Assembly (NCBI GenBank): GCA_036346405.1
Contig: CM070548.1
Location: forward strand, 54,929,866 to 54,993,865
Length of the DNA stretch: 64,000 bases
Reading direction: 5' to 3'
Source: Phyllostachys edulis
Taxonomy: Eukaryota > Streptophyta > Magnoliopsida > Poales > Poaceae
Shown piece by piece: positions 32,040 through 43,750 of the stretch. The stretch's first letter is position 1. Each line of letters begins with the position of its first letter. The position numbers and the translations under genes were made by a program. The notes beneath the pieces are model-generated. The model searched no databases, was not told the DNA's origin, and was given only the letters and a program-made list of their open reading frames with translations.

Positions 32040-32316
32040 TAAAAAACTCCAAGAGGATTATGACAATATGAGATTGTCACCTGTGTAATTATGACAAAGC
32101 AATGGCGTCACAGTGCCAAACGCCCTGTTTATGACAATTTGAGGTTTGGGAGTTAGTGACAATTTTGACATTTTTCGTCACTACAAGTAGGGTCCCGCCC
32201 TGAGGATGCTCAGTATGATCTTTCTGTAAAAACGCGTCATAGAATATGGGCAGATAATGACGATTTACCTAGTTGTCATAGAAATTTTGTCATAGTTCAG
32301 CAGATTTCTTGTAGTG
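32040..32316. repeat. CACTA2 terminal region with subterminal TGACAA repeats
   Basis: Motifs TTATGACAA, ATTGTCACC, TTATGACAAAG, AGTGACAATTTTGAC, TTGTCATAGAA and TTGTCATAG fill the segment in both orientations. A second copy of the terminal nonamer, CACTACAAG, sits inverted at 32,179-32,187, 137 bp inside the tip. Confidence 0.75.
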
Positions 32317-34046
32317 ACCATAATCAATACCATAATCAATATCAACTATTTACTTCTCATTCATATTCATAATCAATTGTCAATTCACTTTTCATTCAAA
32401 GGCTAATTATCACTACACTACATGCTCATATGCCCATTTCATCGCTTATACCGGTATAGCATGGGTGAACACTCACGACAATGTTCGCCCTTTCATCAAG
32501 CCCATCCTCAAAGGATCAAGGACCTCTCCACTGCCGTGGAGTCTCTACCAATGAGGTAGATGTGTGATCACCATGATCACCTTCTCTTTATGCAATGATG
32601 CATATGAATGCACAATTTAACATAAGTTCATCAATAATTCCATTATCCAACATTCAAGACTTCATCAACACGATTAATATCACAACCATTCACATTGCTT
32701 GCAATTAAACAAGATAAAAACATAAACAACATACTGGTAATGAGTGATAAGGAATAAAGTTATCAACCATCGATCACTGTCTACCATGCGCACTTGCCTC
32801 TTTATCCCCTTGGAGCCGGATAGCGAGGCGGCGGTAATGCACTAGAGGCCACACTCCCTGAACAAACAATTCAAAAATAATCTTGAAATCACATCATCAC
32901 AGCACCAAAACATTACACTAATCGCCCTCACATGTCTACACCAAAATGACACAATTAACCCAATTATACTGGACACACTACCACTGTCCTAGTAGTAAAA
33001 AGGCTCTAACTTATTAATATGAACCCCAAATATAGCAAACCAAATCTTTTCGGAATCCTCACGAAATTTCCTACAACTTCCTAGTTATGAAAAACTTCAG
33101 AATCTACCATTTCCCCCGTTTCTGTCCCTGAAGACTTTCCCAGAATCTGTTAGGATAGGCCATTTCACAATTTCATATATTTATTTTTAAAACTTGAAAA
33201 GTTATGAAAGATACCAGTTCTAGAATCTACTCAAAATTTCCTAGCTTATTCAAGTTGTCACCAAAATTTAATTCATTCATTCACTAGGTGTAAACAGTCC
33301 ATCTTCACGGTATCTGCCAAACGACGTCGGTTTTCTGGACAGCGACCTTTCCGAGGCTGTAACTTTGAGTTCTCTACTCCAAATATAGTGTTATAGACCT
33401 TCATATAAAGCTAATTAAATTCTATATATTTTTTCTAATTGGATGAAACTCTAATTCCGAGCCTAAATACCTATAATTGCCCCCTCAAGTTTCTGCATCG
33501 AAACTCGACAAACTAGGGCAAACAGAAATCTAACCTTCCCTTGGACAAAATGATCTATGAATCATACAGTGACTAATCCATGATAATTCTAGGTATTATT
33601 AGAGGTTATCCTTGAAAATTGCAATGTCGATCACGAAAACCTGCGAAAATCCTCTCTTTATACCCTCTTTCTCCTTCCCTCTCCTCCTTCCTCCTCCTTT
33701 CCACTTGCTGGCCGAACTGGACTTCCTCCTCTAGTCGGTAGCAAGGCTACAAAGGGAAGGGAAGTAGGAGGGTACCACCGTGGGGTGGAGGTGGTTGGCA
33801 GAGAGGCGCTGCCGCCAAAGGGTAGGGGCGGCGCCAAGTGGATAAGGAGGAGGTACGATAGGGAGGCGATGGGGGCTACGGCAAGGGTTGGGGGGTGGCG
33901 GTTTGGGTTAGCCTGGCGCCCTCCTCCTGGGCCAAATCTTCATGGGCCAAGGGCCCAAGGCCCAGGTTTTCCATATTTTTTGAAATTCTCCTTTTAATTC
34001 CCTATCTAATTCATTTAATCCCTCTAATGCGATTCAGGATATTACA
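32317..34046 (-). mobile_element. Ty3/gypsy (chromovirus-type) LTR, partial, split by CACTA2
   Basis: On the minus strand it starts TGTAATATCCTGAATCGC at 34,046, the TGTAAYATCC start shared with the other chromovirus LTRs here. A GGGCC-rich segment (33,930-33,965) and a CT-rich, gene-leader-like block (33,660-33,720) follow, with a possible TATA (GTATAAAGAG) near 33,657-33,664. The LTR is cut at 32,316 by CACTA2, and its 3' part lies outside the window. No coding capacity is seen. Confidence 0.7.
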
Positions 34047-34115
34047 GTCCATGACCGAGCAAACAACTATTCGAATAGATTTACACTCCGTAGAGGTGGT
34101 ACAACTGCACCCGCA
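34047..34115 (-). promoter_or_regulatory. conserved LTR dual-palindrome module (copy 2)
   Basis: GTCCATGACC, then CTATTCGAATAG (34,067-34,078), ACACTCCGTAGAGG and TGGTACAACTGCACCCGCAC. It is colinear with the modules at 2,210, 42,404 and 59,347. Confidence 0.6.
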
Positions 34116-35790
34116 CAATATGATCAACTTAGTTGTCGGCCAAGGCACTCAACAAGATAGAGTGTGATGAAGATGATCATAACAAGGCCTTTACAATACT
34201 CCACTCTAACGTGAACTCGCCCTATGAGCTTACTCCTTGAGATATGTATGTTAGTTACCATCATCAAGAGGGTTCATAGTTGTGTTGTCAACACTTGGAT
34301 GGACATGAAAGTCATGTACCATCGTCTAATGCAAGTGTCCTACAAACATGGACATCCAGTACCACTGTATGCACGACATTGCAGTTACAATGATAGGACT
34401 CAATAAATTATTCAACCAGATCCTCCCCATAAAAGGCACATGTGGTTTGCACGGGTATCTTAGGTCTAACTACACCATAGACTCGGTCCTTGATAACCCA
34501 AACGAGACATCCACAAACCAAAATCTCGTGCACCTGCACCGGTCTCAACATCCACTCACCCAAGTTTAGAATAATTTTTAGTTTTCATTTGGTATCCAAA
34601 ATAGCAGAGGTACCTCCTCTAATCATGTAAACAAGTGGTTCCCATATTTGATCATTTTATCAAATTTCTCCAACCTATCAAAACTAGTATCGATATGCTT
34701 GGCTAGGCATCAACAATTTCGCTCCACCTACAAATTCCACAATATACCAACAATGGATAGCAATACTAGGGTGACAACAGTAACGATATCAATCAATCAA
34801 GGTAGGGTCAATAAAACAATTGGGTATAACTACCAACCTTAGCAATATAGCATTTTTATCGAAATTACGTGCATACATAATAGTTTGGAACACAACATAC
34901 ATAACAGTGAAAATATGGGATCAATATGGTCAAAGGGAGTGCTTGACTTTCTTGTTGAACTCTGGGTCTTGTTCTGGATTGAATTCAGAGATTCTACATG
35001 GATCCTACAATTCGTGATCTAATCGGTAAAAGCCAAGTAACACAAATAAGGGCCAAATAAATTCAGATAGAGAGAGAATTCAAATATTTTTGTAGATTAT
35101 GAAAACTCATGATGTTAGAAAATTTTAGAAACAACTGCCACTTAATTTGGAGTTCAATTTCAAAGGTTATTAGCATTCGAACTTGGTTTAGCTAGGAAAA
35201 TACAGAAAAAGAAAAGCGAAAACATTGTGCATGATTTTCTTTCTAATTTCCATTTTCTTTATAAAGGAAAATCTAGATTTCTTGCGTCATTAGGCTGATA
35301 GGTGGGGTCATTTGCATGGTGAACCGAGTTCACTAGCTCGTCTACAATCCAGGGGGTCCCACATGTTAGAGACTCCAATTTTACAACCAGTTTAAATTAA
35401 AATCTAATAAATTATTCTACTGGTCCCATAGGTCAGTGACTCACTAATTAAACTACAGTTATTAACATTAACTTAATCCGTAGAGGGGGCTCCATCTACC
35501 AGAGAGAGGGATACAGGGGAGACGACGACACCCATGGCCGAGTTTGTTGTCGAGCTCGGCGACGGTGGAGTGGGGATGACACGGGTCTGGAAGGCAGAAA
35601 TATGGAATGACAACACTACGACGGAGCTAAGGGTGGTGACGGCAATGTTTGGCGACCACTAGAGCACTAGCGACGGCGTCAGCAAGCGGCGGAGTGTCCT
35701 AGGCCACGATGACTTCTACAAAAGGAGTGTGTTGGGTTTAGCAAGCGAATGCGAAGCTAACTGCCTTGGCACAGTAACCAATGCTCACTA

Positions 35791-36265
35791 GCAAGGTTGT
35801 TAGAATCTTGATTCTAGTCATACGATCCTACATTTCTATGACCCAGATTGACTAGATCATTCTAATCCTACGGTAGAGTCCTAATTTGGTAGAATCTTAA
35901 AATTGTTACGATTCTAACAAAAAAAATTGTAGGACCATGATCAAAATTTTCATAGGATCCTACCCAATTCTAGTGATTTATTATAAATAATTATTTGGAT
36001 ATGTCCCTTTCATTGTAAATTCCTCATGCCTATTACACTTTTCATAAATAATAAATGATCTTTCATTTGCACTACATTTTGGTAAACCAAAGTTTTTAAA
36101 AGTATAGTTTTAAAAATGTAGAAGTGTTAAAATACAAGGTAGATTTTTTAAAATGTTTCTTTGGTAGAATTAGATAGGATTTTAGATTCTATATCGATCC
36201 TACGATTTGTGATCCTGTTGAAGAACCTCCAATCCGATTTAGGATCGCGATTCTAACAACCTTGC
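35791..36265. mobile_element. MITE-like element, 475 bp
   Basis: The ends are GCAAGGTTGTTAGAATC and, inverted, GATTCTAACAACCTTGC, a 17-bp perfect terminal inverted repeat flanked by TA on each side. Inner sequences are also partly inverted (GATCCTACGATTTGTGATCC against TCATACGATCCTAC), giving a foldback. It is AT-rich with no ORF. A TA duplication would fit a Tc1/mariner-like element, though the ends are not the usual Stowaway ends. Confidence 0.7.
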
Positions 36266-37891
36266 TAACTGGAGTCGCGTTGGCGACATACAGCTGCGGT
36301 GGAGCCATGGACAACTATGGTGAAGTCTAGGAAAATGATGCTAAGCTCTAAATCTAACTTTTGTTAGCACTAGGGGAGTACCAAAGGATCACCACTACGG
36401 TCGCGACAATGATGACAGTCAGAGAAGATGCACTGATAGTGAATAGGGATGGTGGCGATGACTTCACAGTGGCAACAGCCTATGATGAGGAAGAACCTAT
36501 GAGAAGATGCACGTTAGCTTGCATGTATGCGGAAGATGGTCAAAATGGAAGGAATCGACCTGAGACTCACCGAGACGATGAAAATCGATGGAAATGGCAA
36601 TGGCAGCCTGAAACAGAGAAGACACGTGGTCATAATGACTTGTTGCGGGAATAAGGACATTGAGTGAGGGGCTTACATAAGTATGAGATGGAACATGATG
36701 TGACACAGATGGATTGAAGCCAAACTCATCAGAAAGGAGAGAACACGGTGGCTTGGAACAAGCGTGTCTACCGAAGAGAAAGAAGACGATGGCGATGCAG
36801 ATCGTCTCGGTTCCAACTACAAGAACAAGCATGGGAAAGAGATGAGCAAAGTTCAAGATGAAAAATGATGAGCATGTTAAGCAAGGAAGCTCACTAGAGC
36901 TGCAATGGCACAGTGGTGTGCTCACCGGTGCTAAGGAACAAAACATCATTCCCAACAATCCAAGACCTCAAGCTCCGGTTCTTGGAGGGGATGATGGAAA
37001 TGGCGAGCTGGGAGAGATAATGCGCACATATCGGCTGAAATAGGAAGGAGAAGAATGGAAGAGAGCACAATTTCTCACGAGCACCGTGCGACAGGACGGA
37101 CGGAGTAGTGCGAGCTCTCTCTCTCTCTCTCGTGATGAGGTAGCTACGGCGAGGGGACAGGGCGAGGCGTAACGGTGGGTATCACGGTTGTAAACTGTGG
37201 GTGCACACGTGAGCTCTCCATGGACTGTGCGCAGTCAAGCGGGAGGTGGAAGACGGTTCTTGCGGCTTGGCCCAGGGGTTCACTAGTCAATGGCGTGACG
37301 AGTTGAGGGCAAAGGACAAAGCATGTCTCTACATTGGCGTGCATGGCCAGGCAGGCAAAGGGATCGGTGTGAGGTGGAAGATGACCTCTGACAGGTGGGG
37401 CTTGGGTCCACCAGTCAGTGATAGCAAAGGAAGGCAATGGAGAGAAGGCGCATTCGACGAAAAGACACTTTTGCATGAAGGAAACGGGAAGAGGAAAGAA
37501 AGGAGGTGGCTTCTGCTAGGAACGGTGCGGGGCCATTGCTAGGTTGAAACCGATGATGGGCTGGGCCGAGGTTACTGTTATAGCCTACAAAGAATAATCG
37601 AATTTTAATTCTTTTAGAAATTGATTTTATTCAGCAAACAAATTTCAATTTTTAAAGCTAGCAAACCAACTCCAAAAATTATGACATTTTTTGAGAGGCC
37701 CCTAATACCAACAAGTTCTTAGAAAAAATATTTCCAGTATTTTATCAGATTTTTTTCACAAAAATTCATTTATTGTTGTTTTTAATGGGGAAATATTTTA
37801 ATAAATAGCCAAAAATGCAAGGAAAAACTCATAAATGTATAATTTAATATTTTAAACATAACCAGAGAATTTAGATTCTTGGTATGTTACA

Positions 37892-38231
37892 CCACTACCG
37901 AACTCATGACCTTAGATTGGTCTGCTGCTCCCTCTCGGCTGGCTCCACTACTAACTAGGGCTAGTAGTTGTTGTGTATAGCTCATATATAACAAGGTGAA
38001 AGGAAGGGGTTGTGTCTATTACGAACATGTAATCTGGTTATAAATATATATCACCAACCACTTGTAACCCTAATTAGAAAAAATAAAAAAAAACTCCTCA
38101 TATGGACAGAGCCAGTGCGATTCGGCTCTTGGGGACGTAGGCTTTGCCGAACCTCGTAAACAAGTTCTCGTGTCTCTTGTGTGCTAGCGGTGATTGTTCT
38201 CTCGCATGAAGGGTTGTTGCTGGGTTCAACA
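37892..38231 (+). repeat. copia2 5' LTR, left boundary uncertain
   Basis: The LTR ends GGGTTCAACA at 38,231, directly before the primer site. A TGTTGTG at 37,969 would pair with the AACA end and give a 263-bp LTR. Otherwise the LTR extends left and is cut at 37,892. A TATA-like GTTATAAATATAT lies near 38,037. Confidence 0.5.
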
Positions 38232-38233
38232 AT

Positions 38234-38245
38234 TGGTATCAGAGC
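38234..38245 (+). promoter_or_regulatory. copia2 primer-binding site
   Basis: TGGTATCAGAGC, complementary to initiator tRNA-Met, 2 bp after the LTR. Confidence 0.9.
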
Positions 38246-38254
38246 AAGGTTGAG

Positions 38255-39040
38255 ATGGCGACGCCATGTACTAGATTCGAAGTGGTGAAGTTCGATGGGA
38301 CTAGTAACTTCGGATTATGGTAGACAAGGGTGAAGGATCTATTGGCGCAGTAGGGTTGTGCCAAAGGGCTGTGCGAAGCAAAGCTAAAGACGATGGAGGA
38401 AGATGATTGGGAGGAGTTGAAGGAGCAGGTAGCCGCGATCAAACGGTTAAGTCTTTAGGATCAGGTCATGTATCATGTGATATATACGACCTCGCTGAAA
38501 GAAATCTGGGACAAGTTGTAGACTTAGTTTATGTCCAAATCCCTAACGAACAAGCTGTATCTGAAGCAGAGGTTGCACAGGCCGAAGATGCAGGAGGGTT
38601 CTAATCTTGCACAACATGTGAATATCTTCAATAAGATGATCACTGATCTAGGGCGTCTGGAGGTGAAGATCGCAAATGAAGATAAGGTGATTATTCTGTT
38701 GTGTTCGTTGCCACCTTCCTATGAACACTTGGTCACCACTCTAACATACAAGAAAGATACTATCAAGGTTGATGAGATTACTGTGGCCCTATTGGCGCAT
38801 GATCAACAAAAGCTGAATGCAGGGGAGAGATCTCAAGGTGATAGTTTGTATATGAAGGGTGATCATGGAAGGAAATAAGACAAGGAGAGATCTGCAAGGC
38901 ATAAATCTAGATCAAAGTGCAGGAGCAAAAAAAATATCGAGTGTTACAAGTGCAAGGAGATGTGACATATGAAGGGGGATTATCCAAAATTGAAAGAACA
39001 GAATGGTGGGAAGCGTGATGAGAAGACTATCAATGTGGCT
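38255..39040 (+). pseudogene. gag: copia2 Gag
   Basis: The ATG at 38,255 opens MATPCTRFEVVKFDGTSNFG, the Tork/TNT1-type Gag start. It is followed by EEDDWEELKEQ, LTNKLYLKQRL, MQEGSNLAQHVNIFNKMITD and LLCSLPPSYEHLVTTLTY, all typical of this clade. A degraded zinc knuckle (CYKCKEM...H, last Cys replaced by Tyr) lies near 38,940-38,985. Stops occur at about 38,320, 38,350, 38,457, 38,520, 38,877 and 38,962, mostly TAG, and one frameshift lies near 38,520. It was the capsid and RNA-binding protein and is no longer functional. Confidence 0.85.
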
Positions 39041-41768
39041 AGGAAAAATGACTCAAAAAACAACGATACATATATTCTCTCGGTTTCAAACGGTTGGTTG
39101 ATAGATACATGGATTCTTGATTCAGGGTGCTCATATCACATCATGCCTAACAGGAGTAGTTCACTTCATACAGGTTAGGTAATTTCGGTTTTGTTTACCT
39201 TGGTGATGATACATGCCATAGTATTGTCGGGATAGGTGTAGTTGAAATTAAGATGTACGATGGTATTATTAGAACAATGTTGTGCATAATAGGGTTGAAA
39301 AAGAATTTGATATCTCTAGGCTCCTTACATAATAGTGGTCTTACTTATAAAGCTGATAACGATAAGGAAATCATGAAAATTTGTAAAGGTGCATTGACTA
39401 TGATAAAGGGTAGGAGAACTGCTGGAAATATTTACATATTGCTAGGGAGCATTGTTGTAGGTGGAGTTAGTTTAGTGGAGTCACATAATGATATGGCAAA
39501 ACTTTGGCATATGCGGTTGGGCCATATTAGTGTTCGTGGGATGGTAGAATTGCATAAGAGAGACCTATTGGAAGGAATTAAAAGTTGCGAGTTAGGTTTT
39601 TGTAAGTTTTGTGTTCTTAGAAAACAGTCCAAGGTTAGGTTCTCACGTGGCAAATATGAAACAGAAGGAATACTTGATTATGTACACTCTGATGTGTGGG
39701 GCCTTACTAGAAAACCGTCAATGGGTGGAGCTCAGTATTTTGTTACTTTTATTGACGATTTTTCCCACAAGGTGTGGGTGTATTTCATGAAGTAGAAATC
39801 TAAAGTGGTTGCCAAGTTCAAGATGTGGAAAGCTAAGGTGGAAAACCAAACAGGCAAGAAGTGTTTGTTTATGAGATAACACGCCATCTAAGATCTGATA
39901 ATGGTATTGAATATACTAATTCATAGTTTTAGAGATATTGTGAGGAGCGTGGTATTTAGTGGCATTTCACAGTGCGCAAAACACCGTAGCAAAACGGTGT
40001 GGTAGAAAGGATGAATAGGACTATCTGTGAATGAGCAAGGTGCTTGAGGCTGCTTGCAGGGCTTCCTAAATGTTTCTGGGTAGATGCTGTGAACATGGCA
40101 TGCAATCTCAAAAATAAATCACCACTGGCATCTTTGGGTGGCAAGGTTGCAGAGGAGGTATGGTCTGGTAATTCGAATGATTTTACTAATCTAACAATTT
40201 TTGGTTGCCCAGCCTATATGCATATACCAGCTGATGAAAGGTCGAAACTTGATGCAAAATCAACAAAGTACATTTTTCTGGGTTTCCAGGAAGGTGTTAA
40301 ATGGTACAAGCTTTGGGATCCGACATCGAAGAAGGTGGTGATGATTAAGGATGTTGTCTTTGATGAGAAATAAATGCTACAACAAAACAAAGAGTAGGTG
40401 GCACATGAGATTGGAGGTTCAGATACGGTGCAGGTAGAGTTAGAACATAGTTCAATGACTCAGGATTCACACACACTGCCTCCAGATTCCACTTCAGAGG
40501 ATTTGTAGAATTTTCAATTGACAAGAGATAGACAACGACGCACTAATGTGAAAGCTCCAAAGAGATTCGGGGTATGAAGACCAGGTTTCATTTGCTCTTC
40601 TTGTTAGTACTAATGATCCAACTAATTTTTAGGAGGCTATTACAAGCCAGGTGAAAGATAGGTGGATAACTACAATGACAGAAGAAATAGAGTCTTTACA
40701 GAAAAATCAAACTTGGGAGTTAGTTCATCTTCCTAAGGATAAGGTCATTGGGTGCAAATGAGTCTACAAGAGAAAGCCTGCAGTATCAAAAAAAGAAGGG
40801 AGGAAAGTTCAAGGCTCGATTAGTTACAAAAGGGTATTCACAAAAGAAGGGAATTAATTATGATGAGCTATTCTCTCTAATTGTCAGGCATATTTCTATC
40901 AGGATAGTTCTTGCATTGGTAGCTAGTTGGGATTTGCACTTGGAACAGATGGATGTGAAAATGACGTTTTTGCATGGTGATCTTGAGGAGAAAATCTACA
41001 TGGAGTAGCCAGAAAGATTCACTAAACTACAAAATAAGCACATGGTATGCAAGTTTAAGAAATCATTGTATGGGTTGAAACAGTCTCCAAGACAGTGGTA
41101 CAAATGTTTTGACTCCTACATGTTGCAGATTGGCCACAGTCGATGTGAGTATGACTGTTGTGTTTATGTTCGATGCCTTGATGATGGTTCATTTATTTTT
41201 CAGCTACTATATGTGGATCATATGCTAATTGCTGCAAAGCACATGTATGATGTGATTAGTTTGAAGGGTTTGATAAGTCAGGAATTTCATATGAAAGACT
41301 TAGGGGCAGTAAAGAAAATTTTATGCATGGAGATACACAAGGATAAAAGCTTGAGGAGACTGTGGTTGTCTCAGCAGGAGTATGTTGAGAAAGTCTTGGA
41401 GCGATTTGATATGATCAAGGCCAAACCAGTAAGTACTCCATTGGCACAACACTTTAAACTTTCTTCTTAATTTTGTCTTGAATCAGATAAAGAATTTGAA
41501 GAGATGGCGAAGGTTCCATATGCTAGTGCAGTTGGCTGTTTAATGTATGCTATGGTTTGTGGAAGGCCTGATTTGGCGCATGTTGTTAGTCAAGTCAGTA
41601 AGTTTATGGCAAAACCATGGAATTAACACTGGGAGGCAGTCAAGTGGATATTTAGGTACTTGAGAGGTACAACAAGTCATGATATTATTTTTGGTGGACA
41701 ACAAGGTAATCCTTTGTTTGTTGGATATGTGGATTCGAACTATGCCGGTGATTTGGATAATAGAAGGT
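39041..41768 (+). pseudogene. pol: copia2 Pol: protease, integrase, reverse transcriptase, truncated RNase H
   Basis: Protease WILDSGCSYHIMPN (39,111-39,152) keeps the DSG triad. Integrase zinc finger LWHMRLGHISVRGM...CKFCVLRKQ follows, then DYVHSDVWG and FIDDFSHKVWVYF (39,500-39,795). The core continues in broken frames to 40,373 (GLPKCFWVDAVNMACNLKN, FGCPAYMHIP). Reverse transcriptase runs 40,680-41,470 (EQMDVKMTFLHGDLEE, KSLYGLKQSPRQWYK). The catalytic box reads YVDH instead of YVDD (41,209-41,220), so polymerase activity is lost. RNase H begins (GYVDSNYAGDLDNRR) and is cut at 41,768 by the incoming LTR. Confidence 0.88.
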
Positions 41769-42140
41769 TGTTGGGACCAGATTTCTAAATCTGAGTCCTC
41801 TGTATATTCTGAACTAGTGCTATGATCAGTAGCTAGTTCACATAGTGGTAACATTGATGAAATCATATCCAAATCACGAATATCCAAGAAGAAGGCAAAT
41901 TATTATTACTTAGTAGCAACAAACTTTATGGTTAAGGTTTACAAAGTTTGCCACGTAGGGCTTAACGATAAATAAATAAACTTGTAGTGGAAGAAAACAA
42001 CTCGTGGTAGCCATCCAACGTGCCCACATGCAATCGAGTGGGGATCACATCCTAGTTCGCATGGTCTTCAACGTACTCCTTGTAAAACTCTGGATTCCCT
42101 GATTCTTCCTTAGCAACTGATCAACAATGGTGTAAAGCCG

Positions 42141-42159
42141 TGAGTACATAAAGTACTCA
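42141..42159 (-). promoter_or_regulatory. conserved LTR hairpin TGAGTAC/GTACTCA (copy 2)
   Basis: Perfect 7-bp stem, loop ATAAA, 372 bp from the LTR 3' end. The adjoining CAAGTCGTAG matches the flank seen in the other copies. Confidence 0.6.
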
Positions 42160-42403
42160 GCAAGTCGTAGGAAAATGTATGCAAATAGTATTCATGCAAG
42201 GCTTGATCAAGAGTAGCTTTATGGCTATTTTGCAAAAAGCAGTATTGACAGTAAATAGATTGAAAAACATAATTTAAAAGATTAAATACCTAACTAAACA
42301 AGTACTTTGAAGCAACTAGTGAACTACCCATTCACTTCCCAACCAATCCACTATCCTAACATTTTTAAGAAAAATTCACCCCTCGTGTGAAATCACCAGG
42401 CAT

Positions 42404-42473
42404 TGTCCATAACCGGGGACATGGCTATTTGAATAGTTTTTAACACTCTGCAGAGGTTGTACAGTTTGACCCA
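42404..42473 (-). promoter_or_regulatory. conserved LTR dual-palindrome module (copy 3)
   Basis: TTGTCCATAACC, CTATTTGAATAG (42,425-42,436), ACACTCTGCAGAGG with the perfect palindrome CTCTGCAGAG (42,446-42,455), and TTGTACAGTTTGACCCATAAG. Confidence 0.62.
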
Positions 42474-43750
42474 TAAGAGATAATCATCTTATAATGTCCG
42501 TCTGACACACTTCCGGGGTGTGCGACTAAGTGATTACCACAAAGCTTTTCCAATCCCCAGTCCCGACACTAAACCCGCCCCGGTCTGGGCTTTCTCCTCA
42601 ACAACTGCAAGATGTGTCCGCTTACGGCGCTCCATCCCAGGGATGTTCCCTTTTACTTGGAAACATCTTTAATGAGGGCCCACCGTTGTTAGGGAGTCAC
42701 AGCCCTTCTTGACTTAATATAATATAGGGGCATAGGTCTTCATGTCGACACTAAGTAGAGTAATAGGTCAGGTCTATCCCATACTGGACATGTGGTTGTA
42801 TAGTAAGACCCAGATCAATGGCGCACAAAGTTAAGTCCTTAGTGACTACTTAGGCGAGGCAACCGCATCCCAAATCCATCCCCTTTACTGCACGATCATT
42901 CGCCTGAGTATGAAACTATTTTTGTTCAACTTGGCCAAATGGCAACTCTTATCATGGCACAACAAATTTTAATGATAGTGGCCACGTCACAATTCTATAT
43001 TCATGAAGCCAAACTTTCATGATTAATCATTGTGAAGGAACCCATCGTACAACTAAAGCATGACTAAGCATATTTACGTTTTCCCAAGTTGGTAATAAAA
43101 TATGTCCAACTAAAATTATCCATGTCTAGGGTTTCAAAGGAAACATGGCATTCACAAATTATAAAGGTGTCATACTGTCGAATAGGTATTTAGCTACTCC
43201 CGAAAAAAGTTGATTTAAAATTAGCAATGCATTTTGATATAAAACAATATAATTTTGTAAAAATGGGTACAACATGATGAAAGGTCTACGATTTGCCTTC
43301 GTTGAAGGATGGAAATACTCTTGTAGACGGCAGACTGATCCAAGCTAGCTTGGAAATGCTGGATTCTATATGCGCAATACGAGACAAAAAAAATAACGAT
43401 AAATCCAAATAAAATCCCAAAAATTATAAAATTAGTATCGATAGAAAGATATTGAATTTAAATGAATTTACGAATAAAAATCGACAGAATCAGAGCTCGT
43501 ATGAAGGAGACTGAACATATCAGATTTTTGGGGAGGATTACCTTACCTTGGTCGTGGAGAAGGCAGGTCTAAAGAGGAGAGCAGCTAGCAGTGGCCGCGT
43601 AAGGGAAAAGTAAAGGCAAGAGGAAATGGAGACTGGGATAGAGAGATCAGTCCAGAGTCATATTGCCCTTCTCGGCTTGCGAGTTGCGACGACGCCATGG
43701 GCCGTGTCTTGTCTCTCTTCAGGCTCGTGTAAGGCCCATGGCTATCTGTC

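Larger units (their letters stand above)
27654..32316 (-). mobile_element. CACTA DNA transposon CACTA2, main arm
   Basis: The high-coordinate tip is TTCTTGTAGTG (ending 32,316), which is CACTACAAGAA on the minus strand. The subterminal 280 bp is rich in TATGACAA / TTGTCATA repeats. TNP2 (31,203 to about 27,660) starts about 1.1 kb inside and runs away from the tip. The low-coordinate side is cut by copia1 at 27,653. The element resumes at 5,800-5,961 and, below the solo LTR, at 1-1,407, leaving the window before its second terminus. The target duplication cannot be checked; the right flank is ACC. Confidence 0.85.
34047..37891 (-). mobile_element. Ty3/gypsy (chromovirus-type) LTR, partial, host of the 32,317-34,046 LTR
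   Basis: On the minus strand it starts TGTAACATACCAAGAATC at 37,891 and continues to 34,047. There it is interrupted exactly before GTCCATGACC of the conserved dual-palindrome module. A CT-microsatellite lies near 37,110-37,130 and GC-richer leader-like DNA at 35,500-35,700 and 36,360-37,540. A MITE-like insertion sits at 35,791-36,265. Scattered ORFs (36,361-37,542) match nothing and lie in LTR DNA. The LTR's 3' end is not in the window. Confidence 0.68.
37892..41768 (+). mobile_element. Ty1/copia retrotransposon, Tork-like (copia2), 3'-truncated
   Basis: An LTR remnant, primer site, gag, protease, integrase and reverse transcriptase follow in copia order. The 3' part is lost where a gypsy LTR starts (41,769) inside the RNase H (DLDNRR). 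The left end abuts the gypsy LTR at 37,891, so the LTR start is not certain. All frames carry many stops. Confidence 0.85.
41769..43750 (-). mobile_element. Ty3/gypsy (chromovirus-type) LTR inserted in copia2, right end undefined
   Basis: The plus strand starts TGTTGGGACCAGATTTC, the complement of an LTR end GGTCCCAACA, directly inside copia2 RNase H. It carries the GTACTCA hairpin (42,141-42,159) and the dual-palindrome module (42,404-42,473) in the same order and spacing as the other LTRs. A GCCCATGG-rich segment near 43,730 resembles the early U3 of relatives. No TGTAACATCC start (ATGTTACA on the plus strand) is found, so the right part is probably truncated; 43,750 is an estimate. The left flank AAGGT has no matching duplication nearby. 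Confidence 0.68.

Noticed and set aside
36361..37542. ORFs of 97-153 codons on both strands
   Set aside because: Located inside a gypsy LTR, low-complexity or unmatched, and open on both strands at once.
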